A DNA stretch of 64,000 nucleotides, taken from assembly GCF_030546575.1 (NCBI RefSeq), contig NZ_JAUOTN010000006.1, positions 217,984-281,983 on the forward strand, given 5' to 3'. The stretch's first letter is position 1. The number at the start of each line of letters is the position of its first letter. The notes beneath the pieces are model-generated. The model saw only the letters and a program-made list of their open reading frames with translations. It was not told the origin of the DNA and did no database searches. A program made the position numbers and the translations under genes. The stretch is from Pontibacter coccineus. GTDB lineage: Bacteria > Bacteroidota > Bacteroidia > Cytophagales > Hymenobacteraceae. Shown one piece after another: positions 1 to 8,485 of the stretch.

Positions 1-2
1 AG

Positions 3-197
3 CACTACAATGGCAAGGACCTTACCTTCATTACCAATGAAAATGGAGAACCAGTTACCTTGTTTATCGGCAAGCGACTGGATGATGGGGCGATCTCAGG
101 GGAGCGCTATGTGCGTAAAATTGTGCGCGACAACAAAACAGGCAAGGTGGTACGCAGCCACTGGGACCTAAAGGGAAAAGTCACCAGAAGCACCTGA
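3..197 (+). CDS. C-terminal fragment of an unrecognised protein (5' end outside window)
   Basis: The third frame is open from the first base to a TGA at 195-197, giving the last 64 residues of a gene that begins to the left of the window. The fragment is polar and beta-strand-like (for example GKDLTFI, PVTLFIGKRLDDG and RYVRKIVRDNKTG), with no cysteine. I do not recognise a family. It converges on the minus-strand small gene at 200-400 with only two bases between the stops, so the two probably share a transcription end. Frame 1 is also open for about 56 codons but has shadow-like composition. Confidence 0.55.
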   Translation, partial: HYNGKDLTFITNENGEPVTLFIGKRLDDGAISGERYVRKIVRDNKTGKVVRSHWDLKGKVTRST

Positions 198-199
198 TA

Positions 200-400
200 C
201 TACAGCTCCTGCATGTCAAAATCTTTGCCCCGGCCATACTTGATCAAATCGTTCAGCAAGAACACATCCAGCGTATGCAGGTCTTTTACCAGGTAACTGC
301 CCTCCTCAGGCATATCCAACACCTGAAACTCAAAGCGCTCGCCGTAATTCTCCATCACATACTTCTTCCCTTTTCTCAGGTTGTCAAACGATATGGCCAT
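200..400 (-). CDS. Small hypothetical protein, 66 aa
   Basis: A 66-residue acidic/basic mixed protein starting MAISFDNLRKGKKY and ending DFDMQEL, with no signal peptide or membrane segment. The opening FDNLRKGKKYVMENYGE followed by FEFQVLD looks like one small beta-rich domain. The ORF on the opposite strand (275-487) is Cys- and Ser-rich and lacks protein-like composition, so I prefer this frame. It is divergent from truC with about 90 bases between starts. Function unknown. Confidence 0.55.
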   Translation of the reverse strand: MAISFDNLRKGKKYVMENYGERFEFQVLDMPEEGSYLVKDLHTLDVFLLNDLIKYGRGKDFDMQEL

Positions 401-469
401 GCCGTGTATTCTTCTTGTATATTTTCGGCAAGTATAGGCAGCTTTCCGTTCATTTCTTTCCAGATAGGC

Positions 470-477
470 TATCTTTG
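470..477 (+). promoter_or_regulatory. Bacteroidota-type -7 element (TATCTTTG) for truC
   Basis: TATCTTTG matches the TAnnTTTG consensus of the Bacteroidota housekeeping sigma factor and ends 16 bases before the TTG at 494. No clear TTTG -33 element is seen at the expected distance. Its position supports the short leader and the TTG start of truC. Confidence 0.4.
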
Positions 478-493
478 CCGAAAATAAATTAAG

Positions 494-1243
494 TTGTTAG
501 AGATCATATACGAGGACGAAAGCTATGTAGCGGTGAACAAACCCAATGGGTTGCTGGTGCACCGTACACGCATAGCTGAAGAGAAAAAGGAGTTTGCCCT
601 CCAAATGCTGCGCGACCAATTGGGCTATCCGGTATACGCGGCACACCGGCTCGATCGCGGCACGTCCGGCGTACTGCTCTTTGCTAAAAACCCGGAAGCC
701 GTTGCGCCACTGGTAAAAGCTTTTGAAGAAAAGCAGGTAGACAAGGTATACTATGCCATCGTGCGTGGCTATACCCCCGAAAAGGATACGATCGACAGCC
801 CTATCCGTCCCGATAAAGACCACCGGCACAAGGCGTCTCAGGACGCGGTGACGCACTACGAACGTTTGGCCACTACAGAGCTGCCTATACCTGTCGGCCG
901 CTACAGCACGGCCCGTTACTCGTTGGTAAAAGTGCAACCCGAGACGGGGCGCATGCACCAGATCCGGAAGCATTTTGCGCACATCAGGCATTACATAATT
1001 GGTGACAAGCGGCACGGTGACTGGCGACACAACCAGATGTTCCTTGAGCAATTGGAGTCCCCGATCATGCTGCTGCACTCGGCCTCGCTGGCATTCACTC
1101 ATCCTTTTCAAGACAGTTTGGTCCGTATACAGGCACCGTTGCCACAGCACTTCGAACGGCTTTGTTTGCAGTTTGGCTGGGAGTCGGCTTTACAAAAAGA
1201 AGGGTTTGCATACCTCCCTACTTTGGAATCAGGTATGGCGTAG
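494..1243 (+). CDS. truC: tRNA pseudouridine(65) synthase TruC
   Basis: RluA/RluC-family pseudouridine synthase of 249 residues, the normal length for TruC, which converts U65 of certain tRNAs to pseudouridine. The catalytic aspartate lies in HRLDRGTSGVLLF (about residues 51-63). The downstream block GRMHQIRKHFAHIRH followed by IIGDKRHGD is the TruC-type signature and separates it from RluC/RluD, as does the absence of an N-terminal S4 domain. The start is a TTG at 494, placed just after a TATCTTTG promoter element; no better ATG exists before the YEDESYVAVNKPNGLLVHR block. Its 3' end overlaps the convergent gene 1229-1606 by 15 bases. Confidence 0.9.
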   Translation: MLEIIYEDESYVAVNKPNGLLVHRTRIAEEKKEFALQMLRDQLGYPVYAAHRLDRGTSGVLLFAKNPEAVAPLVKAFEEKQVDKVYYAIVRGYTPEKDTIDSPIRPDKDHRHKASQDAVTHYERLATTELPIPVGRYSTARYSLVKVQPETGRMHQIRKHFAHIRHYIIGDKRHGDWRHNQMFLEQLESPIMLLHSASLAFTHPFQDSLVRIQAPLPQHFERLCLQFGWESALQKEGFAYLPTLESGMA

Positions 1244-1606
1244 CATCTGGTTCACCATTTCGAGTTGTAGTTGCGCCACGAAGGCATTGCGGGAATCGGC
1301 GTTGAGGGCGGTTAGCAGGTAGGCCATACGTGACAGGCGCCAGTCCTGCACCACTTCTCCGTTTATGGAGCGATACACTACTTTAAAGTTTTCCTGTAGT
1401 GGCACGTGCATGCAATTACACACCTCTGTGGCCCGCTTTACCGCTTCACTCAGCTCCTGCAGGTTCTGACTGCCTTGCTGCTCCAACAGATCACTGGCAT
1501 AGCAGGTCAGGTTGCTATCGGCCAGGCTGTCAACAAAGCTATCGATCGGACTGTGGATAGTGAGGTGGTCGATGGTCATTAACATGGCATTCGGGTTCAA
1601 ATTCAA
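1229..1606 (-). CDS. Hypothetical protein, 125 aa
   Basis: A soluble 125-residue protein with no signal peptide. Residues about 75-115 contain VVQDWRLSRMAYLLTALNADSRN, close in style to the LSR-AC-LI--N-D block in DinD/BRO-type phage and DNA-damage proteins, but the resemblance is short and I would not name it on that basis. Cysteines are present mid-protein (CYASD, VCNCMH). It sits eight bases downstream of the cbpA-like gene's stop on the opposite side and overlaps the end of truC by 15 bases, so truC and this gene are tail to tail. Confidence 0.6.
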   Translation of the reverse strand: MNLNPNAMLMTIDHLTIHSPIDSFVDSLADSNLTCYASDLLEQQGSQNLQELSEAVKRATEVCNCMHVPLQENFKVVYRSINGEVVQDWRLSRMAYLLTALNADSRNAFVAQLQLEMVNQMLRHT

Positions 1607-1614
1607 CTTTACTT

Positions 1615-2547
1615 TTATACACTGGCTGTCTTACGCTGGTGCAGTTCCTTGAGCCGTTCCATCAGGCCCCGCTCCTCTTCTGTGAGATGAACCGGTAGCT
1701 GCACCTCTATCTTTACGTACAAATCTCCGTGCTGGTCTGCTTTGCCGTACACCGGCATCCCCTTTCCGCGCAGGCGCAGGGTTTTGCCATTCTGCGAACC
1801 GGCCGGTATTTTAAGCTTCAATTTGCCGGTCAACGTGTTAACATGCTCCTCCCCTCCCAGTATGGCGGTATACATGTCGAGATTCAGCCTCGTGTGCAGA
1901 TCATCCCCTTGTCGCTCGAAGCCTGGAAGAGGTTGCACCTGCACACGTATGTAGAGGTCTCCGGCCGTGCCACCGCCCATAGCTGGTCCGCCTTTGCCTT
2001 TGATCTTGAGCACCTGGCCATCCGCCACGCCGGGCTTCGTCGTGATCCGCAGTTGCTGGCCGTTCACGGTTAGCAGGCGGGACGTGCCGCTGTAGGCTTC
2101 CTGCATAGTAATGAGCATCTCCGCTTCGTAGTCCTGGCCTTTGGGCGCCCGCCTGCCGGAGCGGAAACCACCGCCCTGCTGCGAAAAACCTCCTCCGAAG
2201 AACTGCTCGAAGAAATCGGAAAAGCCGCTGCCTCCACCGAACATATCGCCCATGTCGCCTTCGTAGTAAGTGCCCCCGCCCCCGACGGGTCTGCCCTGGT
2301 ACGGACTACCTTGCTGCTGGAAGTGCCGCCAGTTGGAGCCCAGCTCTTCGTACTGCTTGCGCTTTTGCTCTTCTCCCAGCACTTCGTAGGCCTCACTGAC
2401 ATCCTTGAACTTCTCTTCAGCTGCTTTGTCGCCTTTCGTCTTATCCGGGTGATACTTTTTGGCTAATGCCCGGTAGGCCTTTTTGATCTCGGCCTGGGAG
2501 GCAGACTTCTCTACACCTAGAATCTTATAATAGTCCTTGTATTCCAT
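1615..2547 (-). CDS. cbpA: DnaJ-type co-chaperone, CbpA-like (type II J protein)
   Basis: J-domain co-chaperone that stimulates DnaK ATPase and delivers substrates. Residues 4-68 are the J domain, with the HPD motif in [13 protein letters not shown] Gly/Phe-rich linker ([30 protein letters not shown]) follows, then the two C-terminal beta domains ([40 protein letters not shown]). The CxxCxGxG zinc-finger repeats of true DnaJ are absent, giving the CbpA/DjlA-class architecture. I start at the ATG at 2547 ([12 protein letters not shown]), the normal beginning of the J domain; a longer frame to 2622 adds 25 residues that overlap the upstream terminator and look non-coding. Confidence 0.92.
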   Translation of the reverse strand: MEYKDYYKILGVEKSASQAEIKKAYRALAKKYHPDKTKGDKAAEEKFKDVSEAYEVLGEEQKRKQYEELGSNWRHFQQQGSPYQGRPVGGGGTYYEGDMGDMFGGGSGFSDFFEQFFGGGFSQQGGGFRSGRRAPKGQDYEAEMLITMQEAYSGTSRLLTVNGQQLRITTKPGVADGQVLKIKGKGGPAMGGGTAGDLYIRVQVQPLPGFERQGDDLHTRLNLDMYTAILGGEEHVNTLTGKLKLKIPAGSQNGKTLRLRGKGMPVYGKADQHGDLYVKIEVQLPVHLTEEERGLMERLKELHQRKTASV

Positions 2548-2621
2548 ACTCTTTAAGGTATAAAGGTCAACTACAGGTATAAAACGCAAACCTGCACAGG
2601 GGGTTAAGCAGGTATAAAACA

Positions 2622-2651
2622 AAAAGCACCACCCCGGAAGGCAGTGCTTTT
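2622..2651 (-). terminator. Rho-independent terminator of the YqaE lipoprotein gene
   Basis: On the minus strand AAAAGCAC...GTGCTTTT forms a stem with inner G-C pairs, followed by TTTTTGTTTT. It lies 24 bases after the stop at 2675 and separates that gene from cbpA. Confidence 0.75.
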
Positions 2652-2674
2652 AATGAGTGGGTAAAGCCTGAACT

Positions 2675-3283
2675 TTAGATGGTGTCTGTCACAACGAGTA
2701 GCGCGTAGATCACACCCGGAATCCAGAAGAGGAGCGTCAGGATAAGGCTGATCCAGAATTGTGTACCTATACCTACGTGCAGGAACACAGCCAAAGGAGG
2801 AAGCAATACAGCCAGGATGATCTTAATAATGCTCAGATCACCTCCACCGCGACGATCCTGTTTCAACGCCTCACGTACCTCCTTCTTAAACTCCTTTTTC
2901 TCTAACTTGGTCATACTGGCAAGACGCTCTTTCGCCATGGCCATCGCTTCTGCTTCAGTAATGGTTACCTCTTCTGCGGTAGCAGGGGCAATCGGGGCAA
3001 TTTTAGGAGCCGGAGCTACAGGAGCCGCAGGTATAGCAGCACTTGCCTCCAACACAGGTTCCGCTACCGCTTTCTCCGTTGCTTTCTCTTCAGCTGCAGC
3101 CATGGCAACTTCGCTCAGTGATATCTCGGGGGCTACTTCCTGCTTTGCTGCAGGCTTCTTCATGTCATGGTAAGGCGCCTGCTTGTGGCCTGCAAACTCA
3201 TAGTACTTGGCTGAGCTACAGGCGAACATCAGTTGGGCAGCTATCAGTACAAATACCAGGTTAAGTAAACTTTTGATCTTCAT
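2675..3283 (-). CDS. Lipoprotein with C-terminal YqaE/Pmp3 membrane domain
   Basis: A 202-residue protein with a lipoprotein signal peptide (MKIKSLLNLVFVLIAAQL) and lipobox MFAC, so the mature N terminus is a lipidated Cys near residue 22. The middle (about 45-110) is low-complexity Ala/Pro/Glu (IPAAPVAPAPKIAPIAP), then a charged helix (about 115-145). The last 50 residues hold two hydrophobic helices in the YqaE/Pmp3 pattern (IILAVLLPPLAVFLHVGIG, then LFWIPGVIYALLVV). Stand-alone YqaE proteins are about 50 residues; this fusion to a long lipoprotein stalk is common in Bacteroidota. Function is unproven. It is a single gene with its own terminator. Confidence 0.8.
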   Translation of the reverse strand: MKIKSLLNLVFVLIAAQLMFACSSAKYYEFAGHKQAPYHDMKKPAAKQEVAPEISLSEVAMAAAEEKATEKAVAEPVLEASAAIPAAPVAPAPKIAPIAPATAEEVTITEAEAMAMAKERLASMTKLEKKEFKKEVREALKQDRRGGGDLSIIKIILAVLLPPLAVFLHVGIGTQFWISLILTLLFWIPGVIYALLVVTDTI

Positions 3284-3424
3284 AGTTTTAGAATTTAAGA
3301 TATTAAATTAAAAAGATTGATCCCGGGTTAAGGGCATATGCTATATGGATGAGTTGGTGCTCTGGTTATATGCAAAACTCTTCATATATATCATACAGTA
3401 CTGTATTACAACATATTTTGTTCT

Positions 3425-4150
3425 CTAAATAGTATTCTTCGAAAACATAGCTCCCTTACAGTTTACCACCTCCTGAAGTGTGCGGGCCAACAGCGTCTGT
3501 AATTCCTGCCAGCGGGCACCTCCCTGTTGCGGGTATTTCTGGTTTACCTCAAGCTCGATGCCCACATACTCATCCTCCGTGAATTTGCGCCGCAGGTATG
3601 TCGGAAAACCATCAGCTATACCCAGGTAGGGATAGTTGAAGCGGACCAGCAGGTTTTTGTCTGCTTTATTCAAAGCGGCCTTCCACTTTCTGCTGAAATC
3701 CTGCTCGTGTTTCCGTTTAGGGTCATAGAGCAGGCCAACGTCCGCCTGGCGCTCCTCTCCATCAAGCTCCGGCGTGAAGGTATGCACGGCCACATGCAGC
3801 ACACACCTGCCCGCCGAAACAAAATCCGAAACCATTTGCTCTACCTGCTCCCGGTAGGGTTTGTAGTGTTTTTCGAGCAAACGCGCCTTTTCAGCCGGTG
3901 GCAGCACCTGGGTGTAAGCTGAGAAAAGCCGGGCATGGTGCTGGGAGCGGTTTAATTCAACTAATAGCCGGCTGGTCTCCGAATAAAAACCTACATCCGC
4001 CATTGGTTTGAGGCTGTTATACAGATCCAGCGCGCCAATGTCGTAGCCCTGGTGGGTGGTTAGCACTTCCTCATGCCCTTGGAATAGGGGTGCATAGGCA
4101 GCGGGAATCAGGTTACCTCCGTGTTCGCATGTCAGTAAAAGTCTCAGCAT
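3425..4150 (-). CDS. N-formylglutamate amidohydrolase family protein
   Basis: A 241-residue enzyme of the N-formylglutamate amidohydrolase (HutG-like, PF05013) fold, a zinc-dependent C-N hydrolase family. Visible motifs are LLLTCEHGGNLIPAAY at the N terminus (metal-binding His-Glu region), ELNRSQHH about residue 67, and AVHTFTPELDGEERQADVGL about residues 123-142. Last gene of a four-gene operon: its ATG overlaps the preceding GCS2 ligase by seven bases. No hut genes are nearby, so histidine catabolism is unlikely; in amide-ligase operons such a hydrolase may process or edit the ligation product (inference). Confidence 0.82.
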   Translation of the reverse strand: MLRLLLTCEHGGNLIPAAYAPLFQGHEEVLTTHQGYDIGALDLYNSLKPMADVGFYSETSRLLVELNRSQHHARLFSAYTQVLPPAEKARLLEKHYKPYREQVEQMVSDFVSAGRCVLHVAVHTFTPELDGEERQADVGLLYDPKRKHEQDFSRKWKAALNKADKNLLVRFNYPYLGIADGFPTYLRRKFTEDEYVGIELEVNQKYPQQGGARWQELQTLLARTLQEVVNCKGAMFSKNTI

Positions 4151-5400
4151 GGTTTTTCAGGTATAAAAACACTGCCTTGTTGCAGGCAGCGTGCCAGGCT
4201 CAGGTATACACGCCGGATGTCCTGCTCGCCTGGGTGTTCGCCCAGCGCTTCCACTATACGCTTGGAAAGACAGCCGCGCGACAAAATTACATTGAGGGCA
4301 TAGGCTACATGAGGCTGCTCTTCGAGATTTAGCGTTTCAGATACGATGTGCTTCCACAGTTCGCCAACAGTGCAGTTGTCTTTGCAGTCGAAGCCAAAGC
4401 AGTCGATGAACTCACGGTCGCTGATCACGACTTCCTGGCCGCTGCGCACCACCTGCAGAAAAAGGTCCGACAGACGGTTTTCGTCCCATTGCTTCAGTTT
4501 GTCTATACCAACCCAACGCTCACCTACCAGCGCCTGAATGGCAGCCACAACAGCCTGCAGCACGGCCAGGTCCGCTACCGGACTCTCCTGAATGTCGATG
4601 ATGCGAATCTCAATGGCGCTGCGGTCAAAGCGGGCGATGGCACCGCGTGAGTTCAGGAATTCTTCCTGCAGTACCCCCTCCGGATCGTGTGGCGCTACCG
4701 CCGCATACATCCGGTTGAGGATCTGCTCCTGGTAATCTTTTTGCGTGAACACAGCCTCGGGTACTACCTTGCCTGCAATGGCCGGAATCTTGCTTTGGTT
4801 TTGGCGGTATACCTCCAGGCGGGTGTCCAGTAAACCGGAAACCTTGCCGTCCAGCACAGGCGACGAAGCGGCCAGCGCAGGTATAAGGGGCAGCACCATC
4901 CGGATGGCCGCGTGCAGTTTTCCGAACTCTTCGTCGTTGCCGAAAGGCAGGTTCAGGTGCGTGCTTTGCAGATTGGCCCAGCCATGTCCGCGGCAGTCAA
5001 AAATGCGGTTGTAGGCCTCGTACACGGCATTGTGTTCGTGAGGCCACAGTTTGGTTTCCTGGAAGGGGTCCATCAGCGGGTGCGCTCCCGTCGGTAGCAG
5101 CATGGCGTTGTGCTTTTCGAGCAACTGGTTGATCTTCCGGACATGTTCCTGAAAATCACTCTCTAACCCTTCCAGGGTATGGGCGGGTGCCTGTGTTTTC
5201 AGTTCCACCACGTGCAAGACCAGTTCGTTGGACCAGGCCATTTTGCCGAACTCCACATCTGACACGTAGGCGCCTACCTCGTCATAGATCAACTGGTCTG
5301 TAATGGGCCGTACCTGCAGGATGTCCCTGTCCACGATCATGTATTCCATTTCCACACCATAGCCTTCAAACAGGTGCAGTGTCGCGGGTTTAGTACTCAT
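4144..5400 (-). CDS. Carboxylate-amine ligase, glutamate-cysteine ligase type 2 (GCS2) family
   Basis: ATP-dependent ligase of the GCS2/YbdK family, glutamine-synthetase fold, which joins an amine to a carboxylate through an acyl phosphate. The N-terminal block FEGYGVEMEYMIVDRD holds the metal-binding Glu residues; NLQSTHLNLPFGNDEEFGKL and LDTRLEVYRQNQSKIP are further family blocks, and ARFDRSAIEIRIIDIQESP is the conserved R-E-R region near residue 280. Length about 418 fits. I start at the ATG at 5400 (11-base overlap with the ATP-grasp gene); another ATG at 5424 would overlap by 35 bases. With no GshB adjacent, plain glutathione synthesis is only one possibility. Confidence 0.85.
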   Translation of the reverse strand: MSTKPATLHLFEGYGVEMEYMIVDRDILQVRPITDQLIYDEVGAYVSDVEFGKMAWSNELVLHVVELKTQAPAHTLEGLESDFQEHVRKINQLLEKHNAMLLPTGAHPLMDPFQETKLWPHEHNAVYEAYNRIFDCRGHGWANLQSTHLNLPFGNDEEFGKLHAAIRMVLPLIPALAASSPVLDGKVSGLLDTRLEVYRQNQSKIPAIAGKVVPEAVFTQKDYQEQILNRMYAAVAPHDPEGVLQEEFLNSRGAIARFDRSAIEIRIIDIQESPVADLAVLQAVVAAIQALVGERWVGIDKLKQWDENRLSDLFLQVVRSGQEVVISDREFIDCFGFDCKDNCTVGELWKHIVSETLNLEEQPHVAYALNVILSRGCLSKRIVEALGEHPGEQDIRRVYLSLARCLQQGSVFIPEKPC

Positions 5401-6865
5401 CTGTTCTAACGTTCTTGTTGTCATCTATGCGTTTCTTTATGGATTTAAGGATGGAGGTATACAGCTCTTTTTTGAGTATCTGGTCTTCGCAACCGGCGTC
5501 GATGCTGGGGTTGTCGTTCACTTCTATCACGTAGGCTTTTCCGTCAATCTCTTTAATATCCACTCCATACAGCCCGTTGCCGATCAGGTTCGCCGCCTTA
5601 ATGGCCGTGTGCAGCACCGCGAAGGGCACGTCTTCAAAGGGTACCGTTTCGTGGTCGCCCTCCGTGTCGTTCTTTTTACCGCTCCAGTTATAGATCTGCC
5701 AATGCCCTTTGGCCATGAAGTACTTGCAGGCGTAGAGCGGCTGCTTGTCCATGATGCCGATGCGCCAGTCGAAGTCCGTCGGGGTGAATTCCTGGCCAAT
5801 GATTAGTTCAGAGTCTACCAGCATCTCGTCCAACTCGCGCTGCAGTCCTTCGCTGTCTTTGGCCTTCACAACGCCCTGCGAAAAAGAACTGTCCGGTTTC
5901 TTGAGCACGCAAGGTATACCTAACTCCTGCTCCACCAGATCGCGGTTGTCTTTGTGAATAATCATCGTCTTAGGGATTGGCACTTTGGCTTTGGTGAGCA
6001 GCTCGGCCAGGTATACCTTGTTGGTGCAGCGCAGGATCGAGATCGGGTCGTCGATCACCACCAGACCATCGGCATACGCCTTGCGGGCGAACTTGTAGGT
6101 ATGGTGGTTGACCGAAGTAGTCTCGCGGATAAAGAGCGCATCAAACTCGGGTAGCCGGCGGTAGTCGTCTTTGGTGATCATCTCAACATAAAAGCCCATG
6201 CTCTCCCCGGCCTCTACGAAGTGCTGCAGGGCCTTTTTGTTAGACGGGGGTTCACTCTCGTTCGGGTCCACCAATATGGCCAGGTCGTAGATTTTGTTGC
6301 GCCCGATCTTGGCGCCCGAAAAGCGATGTCTGGCAAAGTAGGACTTGGCAAAACGCACCAAATAGCGCCAATGGTGCTCCGGCACGTCATTAATAGGTAT
6401 AGCCGAAATACTTTGCAGCACCCATTCATCTTTGTAGACAAACTGCGCCCGCAAGAGCGGCGCCTGGAACAGGTCGTGCAGTTGCTTGCAAAGCTTCTCG
6501 TACTTCTGCGCCACGTTCTGCCCGAAGTAAATACTCAGGGTAAAGGACTTGGATCGCAGACTGCCCAGGGTCTTGTGGATCAGGTCGTTGAGCTCCACGG
6601 TAATGGCCCGTACAATGGTCGGGCTTTTGAGGTCCTGCATGGTGGCCACGCTGGGTATAGGTTTGTGTCCCCGCGCCTCGGCCAGCAGAGATACATAGTA
6701 ACCGGCACTCTGGTATTTGTAAGAACGGCACAGGTTAAAAATGCGGGCATGCTTTATGTCCGTATAGGCGGTGTCTGTCAGGTAGGTTTGCACATCCACC
6801 ACCTCTACGTCTTCAATCGCCACATCCCAGTCTTTGGGATAATCCACTACAACTATTTTTCGCAT
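5390..6865 (-). CDS. RimK-like ATP-grasp ligase with N-terminal RLAN domain
   Basis: A 491-residue protein in two parts. Residues about 1-160 (MRKIVVVDYPKDWD..., ARIFNLCRSYKYQSAGYYVS) match the RLAN domain found in front of RimK-like ATP-grasp enzymes. Residues about 270-485 are the ATP-grasp domain: IPCVLKKPDSSFSQGVVKA (nucleotide-binding lysines and flexible loop), LIIGQEFTPTDFDWRIGIM, and LYGVDIKEIDGKAYVIEVND with Glu/Asn metal ligands near the end. RimK relatives ligate amino acids, often glutamate, to a peptide or small-molecule carboxylate. It starts three bases after the peptidase-like gene ends and overlaps the GCS2 gene, so it is translationally linked to both. Confidence 0.87.
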   Translation of the reverse strand: MRKIVVVDYPKDWDVAIEDVEVVDVQTYLTDTAYTDIKHARIFNLCRSYKYQSAGYYVSLLAEARGHKPIPSVATMQDLKSPTIVRAITVELNDLIHKTLGSLRSKSFTLSIYFGQNVAQKYEKLCKQLHDLFQAPLLRAQFVYKDEWVLQSISAIPINDVPEHHWRYLVRFAKSYFARHRFSGAKIGRNKIYDLAILVDPNESEPPSNKKALQHFVEAGESMGFYVEMITKDDYRRLPEFDALFIRETTSVNHHTYKFARKAYADGLVVIDDPISILRCTNKVYLAELLTKAKVPIPKTMIIHKDNRDLVEQELGIPCVLKKPDSSFSQGVVKAKDSEGLQRELDEMLVDSELIIGQEFTPTDFDWRIGIMDKQPLYACKYFMAKGHWQIYNWSGKKNDTEGDHETVPFEDVPFAVLHTAIKAANLIGNGLYGVDIKEIDGKAYVIEVNDNPSIDAGCEDQILKKELYTSILKSIKKRIDDNKNVRTDEY

Positions 6866-6868
6866 GGT

Positions 6869-7591
6869 TTATTCGTCGATGGGTTCAGAGTCCACTGGTT
6901 TGATGGCCAGCAGGTTGGCATCAAAAGTAGCCATGCCCAGCATAATGGAGTTGAGCAGGTGCGATGCTTTCACCTCATAGTAATTGTTTTGAAAAAAAGG
7001 ATTCTCCTGGTACGGATCCGCCACCACAATCTGCTTCTGGTCATCGGCAAAGCCGCATAGCACCACAAAGTGGCCCATCGGGTAGCCACTCACGTCGTCA
7101 TAAATGGAGTTGCCGGCTTCATCGCTCGTTTCCCGGGCGCTCTGGTACAGGTACGTGGCACTAAGTCCTGTGAGCAGCGGGATGCCTTTCTCAAAATACT
7201 CCCTCAAAAGTACTTTGGTCAGGTCGGTACAGCGCAATTCGCCGCCTCTCTGCAAAAAATCAATGTAAGCTAGGGTGGCCCGTTTGAATTTGGCGCCTTT
7301 CTTGAACTGAAGCTGATCCTCCAGTTTCACGATGATTTCCTCATTGCTGAGGAGGAACCAGGTAGGATCAAAAATATGCAGGTTGTAGGTATAGATGCGG
7401 GCTTTGTAGCCCCGCTTCAGGGCGTGGCAGGCTAGCAGTACCTCCAACGTACCGCCTTCGTCCAGGTATGGCACTTCTTTGATGACCTCGCTCAGCGAGA
7501 TGGGATCTTTGAAATAGCGATACACCGCATGCAAACTGGTAGGTCCGCAAGTGGAGTCGTCAGGTTGCGTATGGATCTTGATCGGAATCAC
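6869..7591 (-). CDS. C39-like papain-fold peptidase/transferase
   Basis: A 240-residue protein without signal peptide, in the papain-like C39 fold. The catalytic Cys is in QPDDSTCGPTSLHAVYRYF (Cys15), the His in YPMGHFVVLCGF (about residue 177) and the Asp/Asn position in IVVADPYQENPF. No ABC-transporter or double-glycine leader gene is close, so it is not a bacteriocin exporter part; it is the first gene of the ligase operon and may act as an amidase, transpeptidase or acyltransferase on the ligase product (inference). Three bases separate its stop from the next ATG. Confidence 0.8.
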   Translation of the reverse strand: MIPIKIHTQPDDSTCGPTSLHAVYRYFKDPISLSEVIKEVPYLDEGGTLEVLLACHALKRGYKARIYTYNLHIFDPTWFLLSNEEIIVKLEDQLQFKKGAKFKRATLAYIDFLQRGGELRCTDLTKVLLREYFEKGIPLLTGLSATYLYQSARETSDEAGNSIYDDVSGYPMGHFVVLCGFADDQKQIVVADPYQENPFFQNNYYEVKASHLLNSIMLGMATFDANLLAIKPVDSEPIDE

Positions 7592-7616
7592 AGGCAGCTT
7601 TTTTGTGTTGCACTCA

Positions 7617-7635
7617 ATAACAGTGTGCCTGTTAT
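7617..7635. promoter_or_regulatory. Inverted repeat upstream of the ligase operon, candidate operator
   Basis: ATAACAG-TGTGC-CTGTTAT is a perfect 7-bp dyad with a 5-base spacer, 26 bases upstream of the peptidase-like start in the divergent region 7592-7787. No regulator is encoded next door. No consensus TAnnTTTG element is obvious here. Confidence 0.3.
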
Positions 7636-7787
7636 ACGCGGACTATGAAAGAAGTTATCTGTATTTTAGAAAGAAGAAGTAACAGTATGCCGCAGTTTCA
7701 GTGCTATTTCTGCGCTAAATAACCAGGTATATATTGGGGAATATAGGCCGAAAACGTATCTTGTCTTTAACCTAAATCTTGTTTGGT

Positions 7788-8474
7788 ATGAACTGGGCCT
7801 ATCGGATTACAAAACGTGATAAAGTGGCATTTGCGCTGGGTTCAGTGTTTGCTATCATTATTCTGGCGAACTGGTTTGCCAGCTACAGCATTGGGCGGGT
7901 GAGTAACCAGTTCAGTGAGGTGTACCACGACCGGCTGGTGCCTTCGCTGGTTATTTCGGATGTGATGGAACGCTACTACCAAAACCGCCTGACCCTGGAG
8001 GACCATATTCTTTCAGGCTCTGCCTCAGAACATGACAGTCTGCACCAGCTTGTGGTGGCAAATACAGTAGAAATCGACGCGCTGATCGATCAGTTTGAAA
8101 AAACTTACCTGATCGAGCGGGAAAGTGCTCGGTTGGCTACTTACAAAAAGGAGTTCGGAAAGCTGGTGGCGGTGCAGGACCGCATCTTAAAACTGAGTAG
8201 TGAAGGAGAAAAAGCACAGGCAGGGCACCTATACCGGACAGAAGGGCATCAGGCATTTTTGCATCTGCTGGAGCCACTGCACGAACTGATCAAACTGCAG
8301 GGAGAAGTGGGAAAGGAATTGTACCAGTCTGCTGACCGTCAGGTGAAAACGCTGAAAGTGCTCTCATACCTGGTCATCGGTATGGCGGTTTTTATCGGCC
8401 TGCTGGTAGCCACGCTCCTGCAGGCTACCCGGAAATTGAACAACATCAAGCCGCAGAACTACCATCTGAACTGA
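7788..8474 (+). CDS. Membrane sensor-like protein with four-helix-bundle MCP domain
   Basis: A 228-residue protein with an N-terminal membrane helix (VAFALGSVFAIIILANWFA, about 13-31), a 150-residue helical extracytoplasmic region and a second membrane helix (VLSYLVIGMAVFIGLLVATLL, about 190-212), ending in a 15-residue tail. The periplasmic part resembles the 4HB_MCP ligand-binding domain of chemoreceptors (DRLVPSLVISDVMERYYQNR). No HAMP, methyl-accepting or kinase domain follows, so it is a truncated or accessory sensor. I prefer the ATG at 7788; a TTG at 7779 is in frame. Divergent from the ligase operon. Confidence 0.75.
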   Translation: MNWAYRITKRDKVAFALGSVFAIIILANWFASYSIGRVSNQFSEVYHDRLVPSLVISDVMERYYQNRLTLEDHILSGSASEHDSLHQLVVANTVEIDALIDQFEKTYLIERESARLATYKKEFGKLVAVQDRILKLSSEGEKAQAGHLYRTEGHQAFLHLLEPLHELIKLQGEVGKELYQSADRQVKTLKVLSYLVIGMAVFIGLLVATLLQATRKLNNIKPQNYHLN

Positions 8475-8485
8475 GGGAATTTGAG

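Noticed and set aside
497..1150. 217-residue minus-strand ORF across truC
   Set aside because: Antisense shadow; truC has clear catalytic motifs in the other strand.
3425..4150. Histidine-utilisation role (hutG) for the amidohydrolase
   Set aside because: No hutH, hutU or hutI is nearby and the gene is coupled to the ligases.
3425..7591. Plain glutathione synthesis (gshA) reading of the GCS2 gene
   Set aside because: No gshB partner is adjacent, and the operon includes an RLAN/ATP-grasp ligase, a papain-fold protein and an amidohydrolase, which glutathione synthesis does not need.
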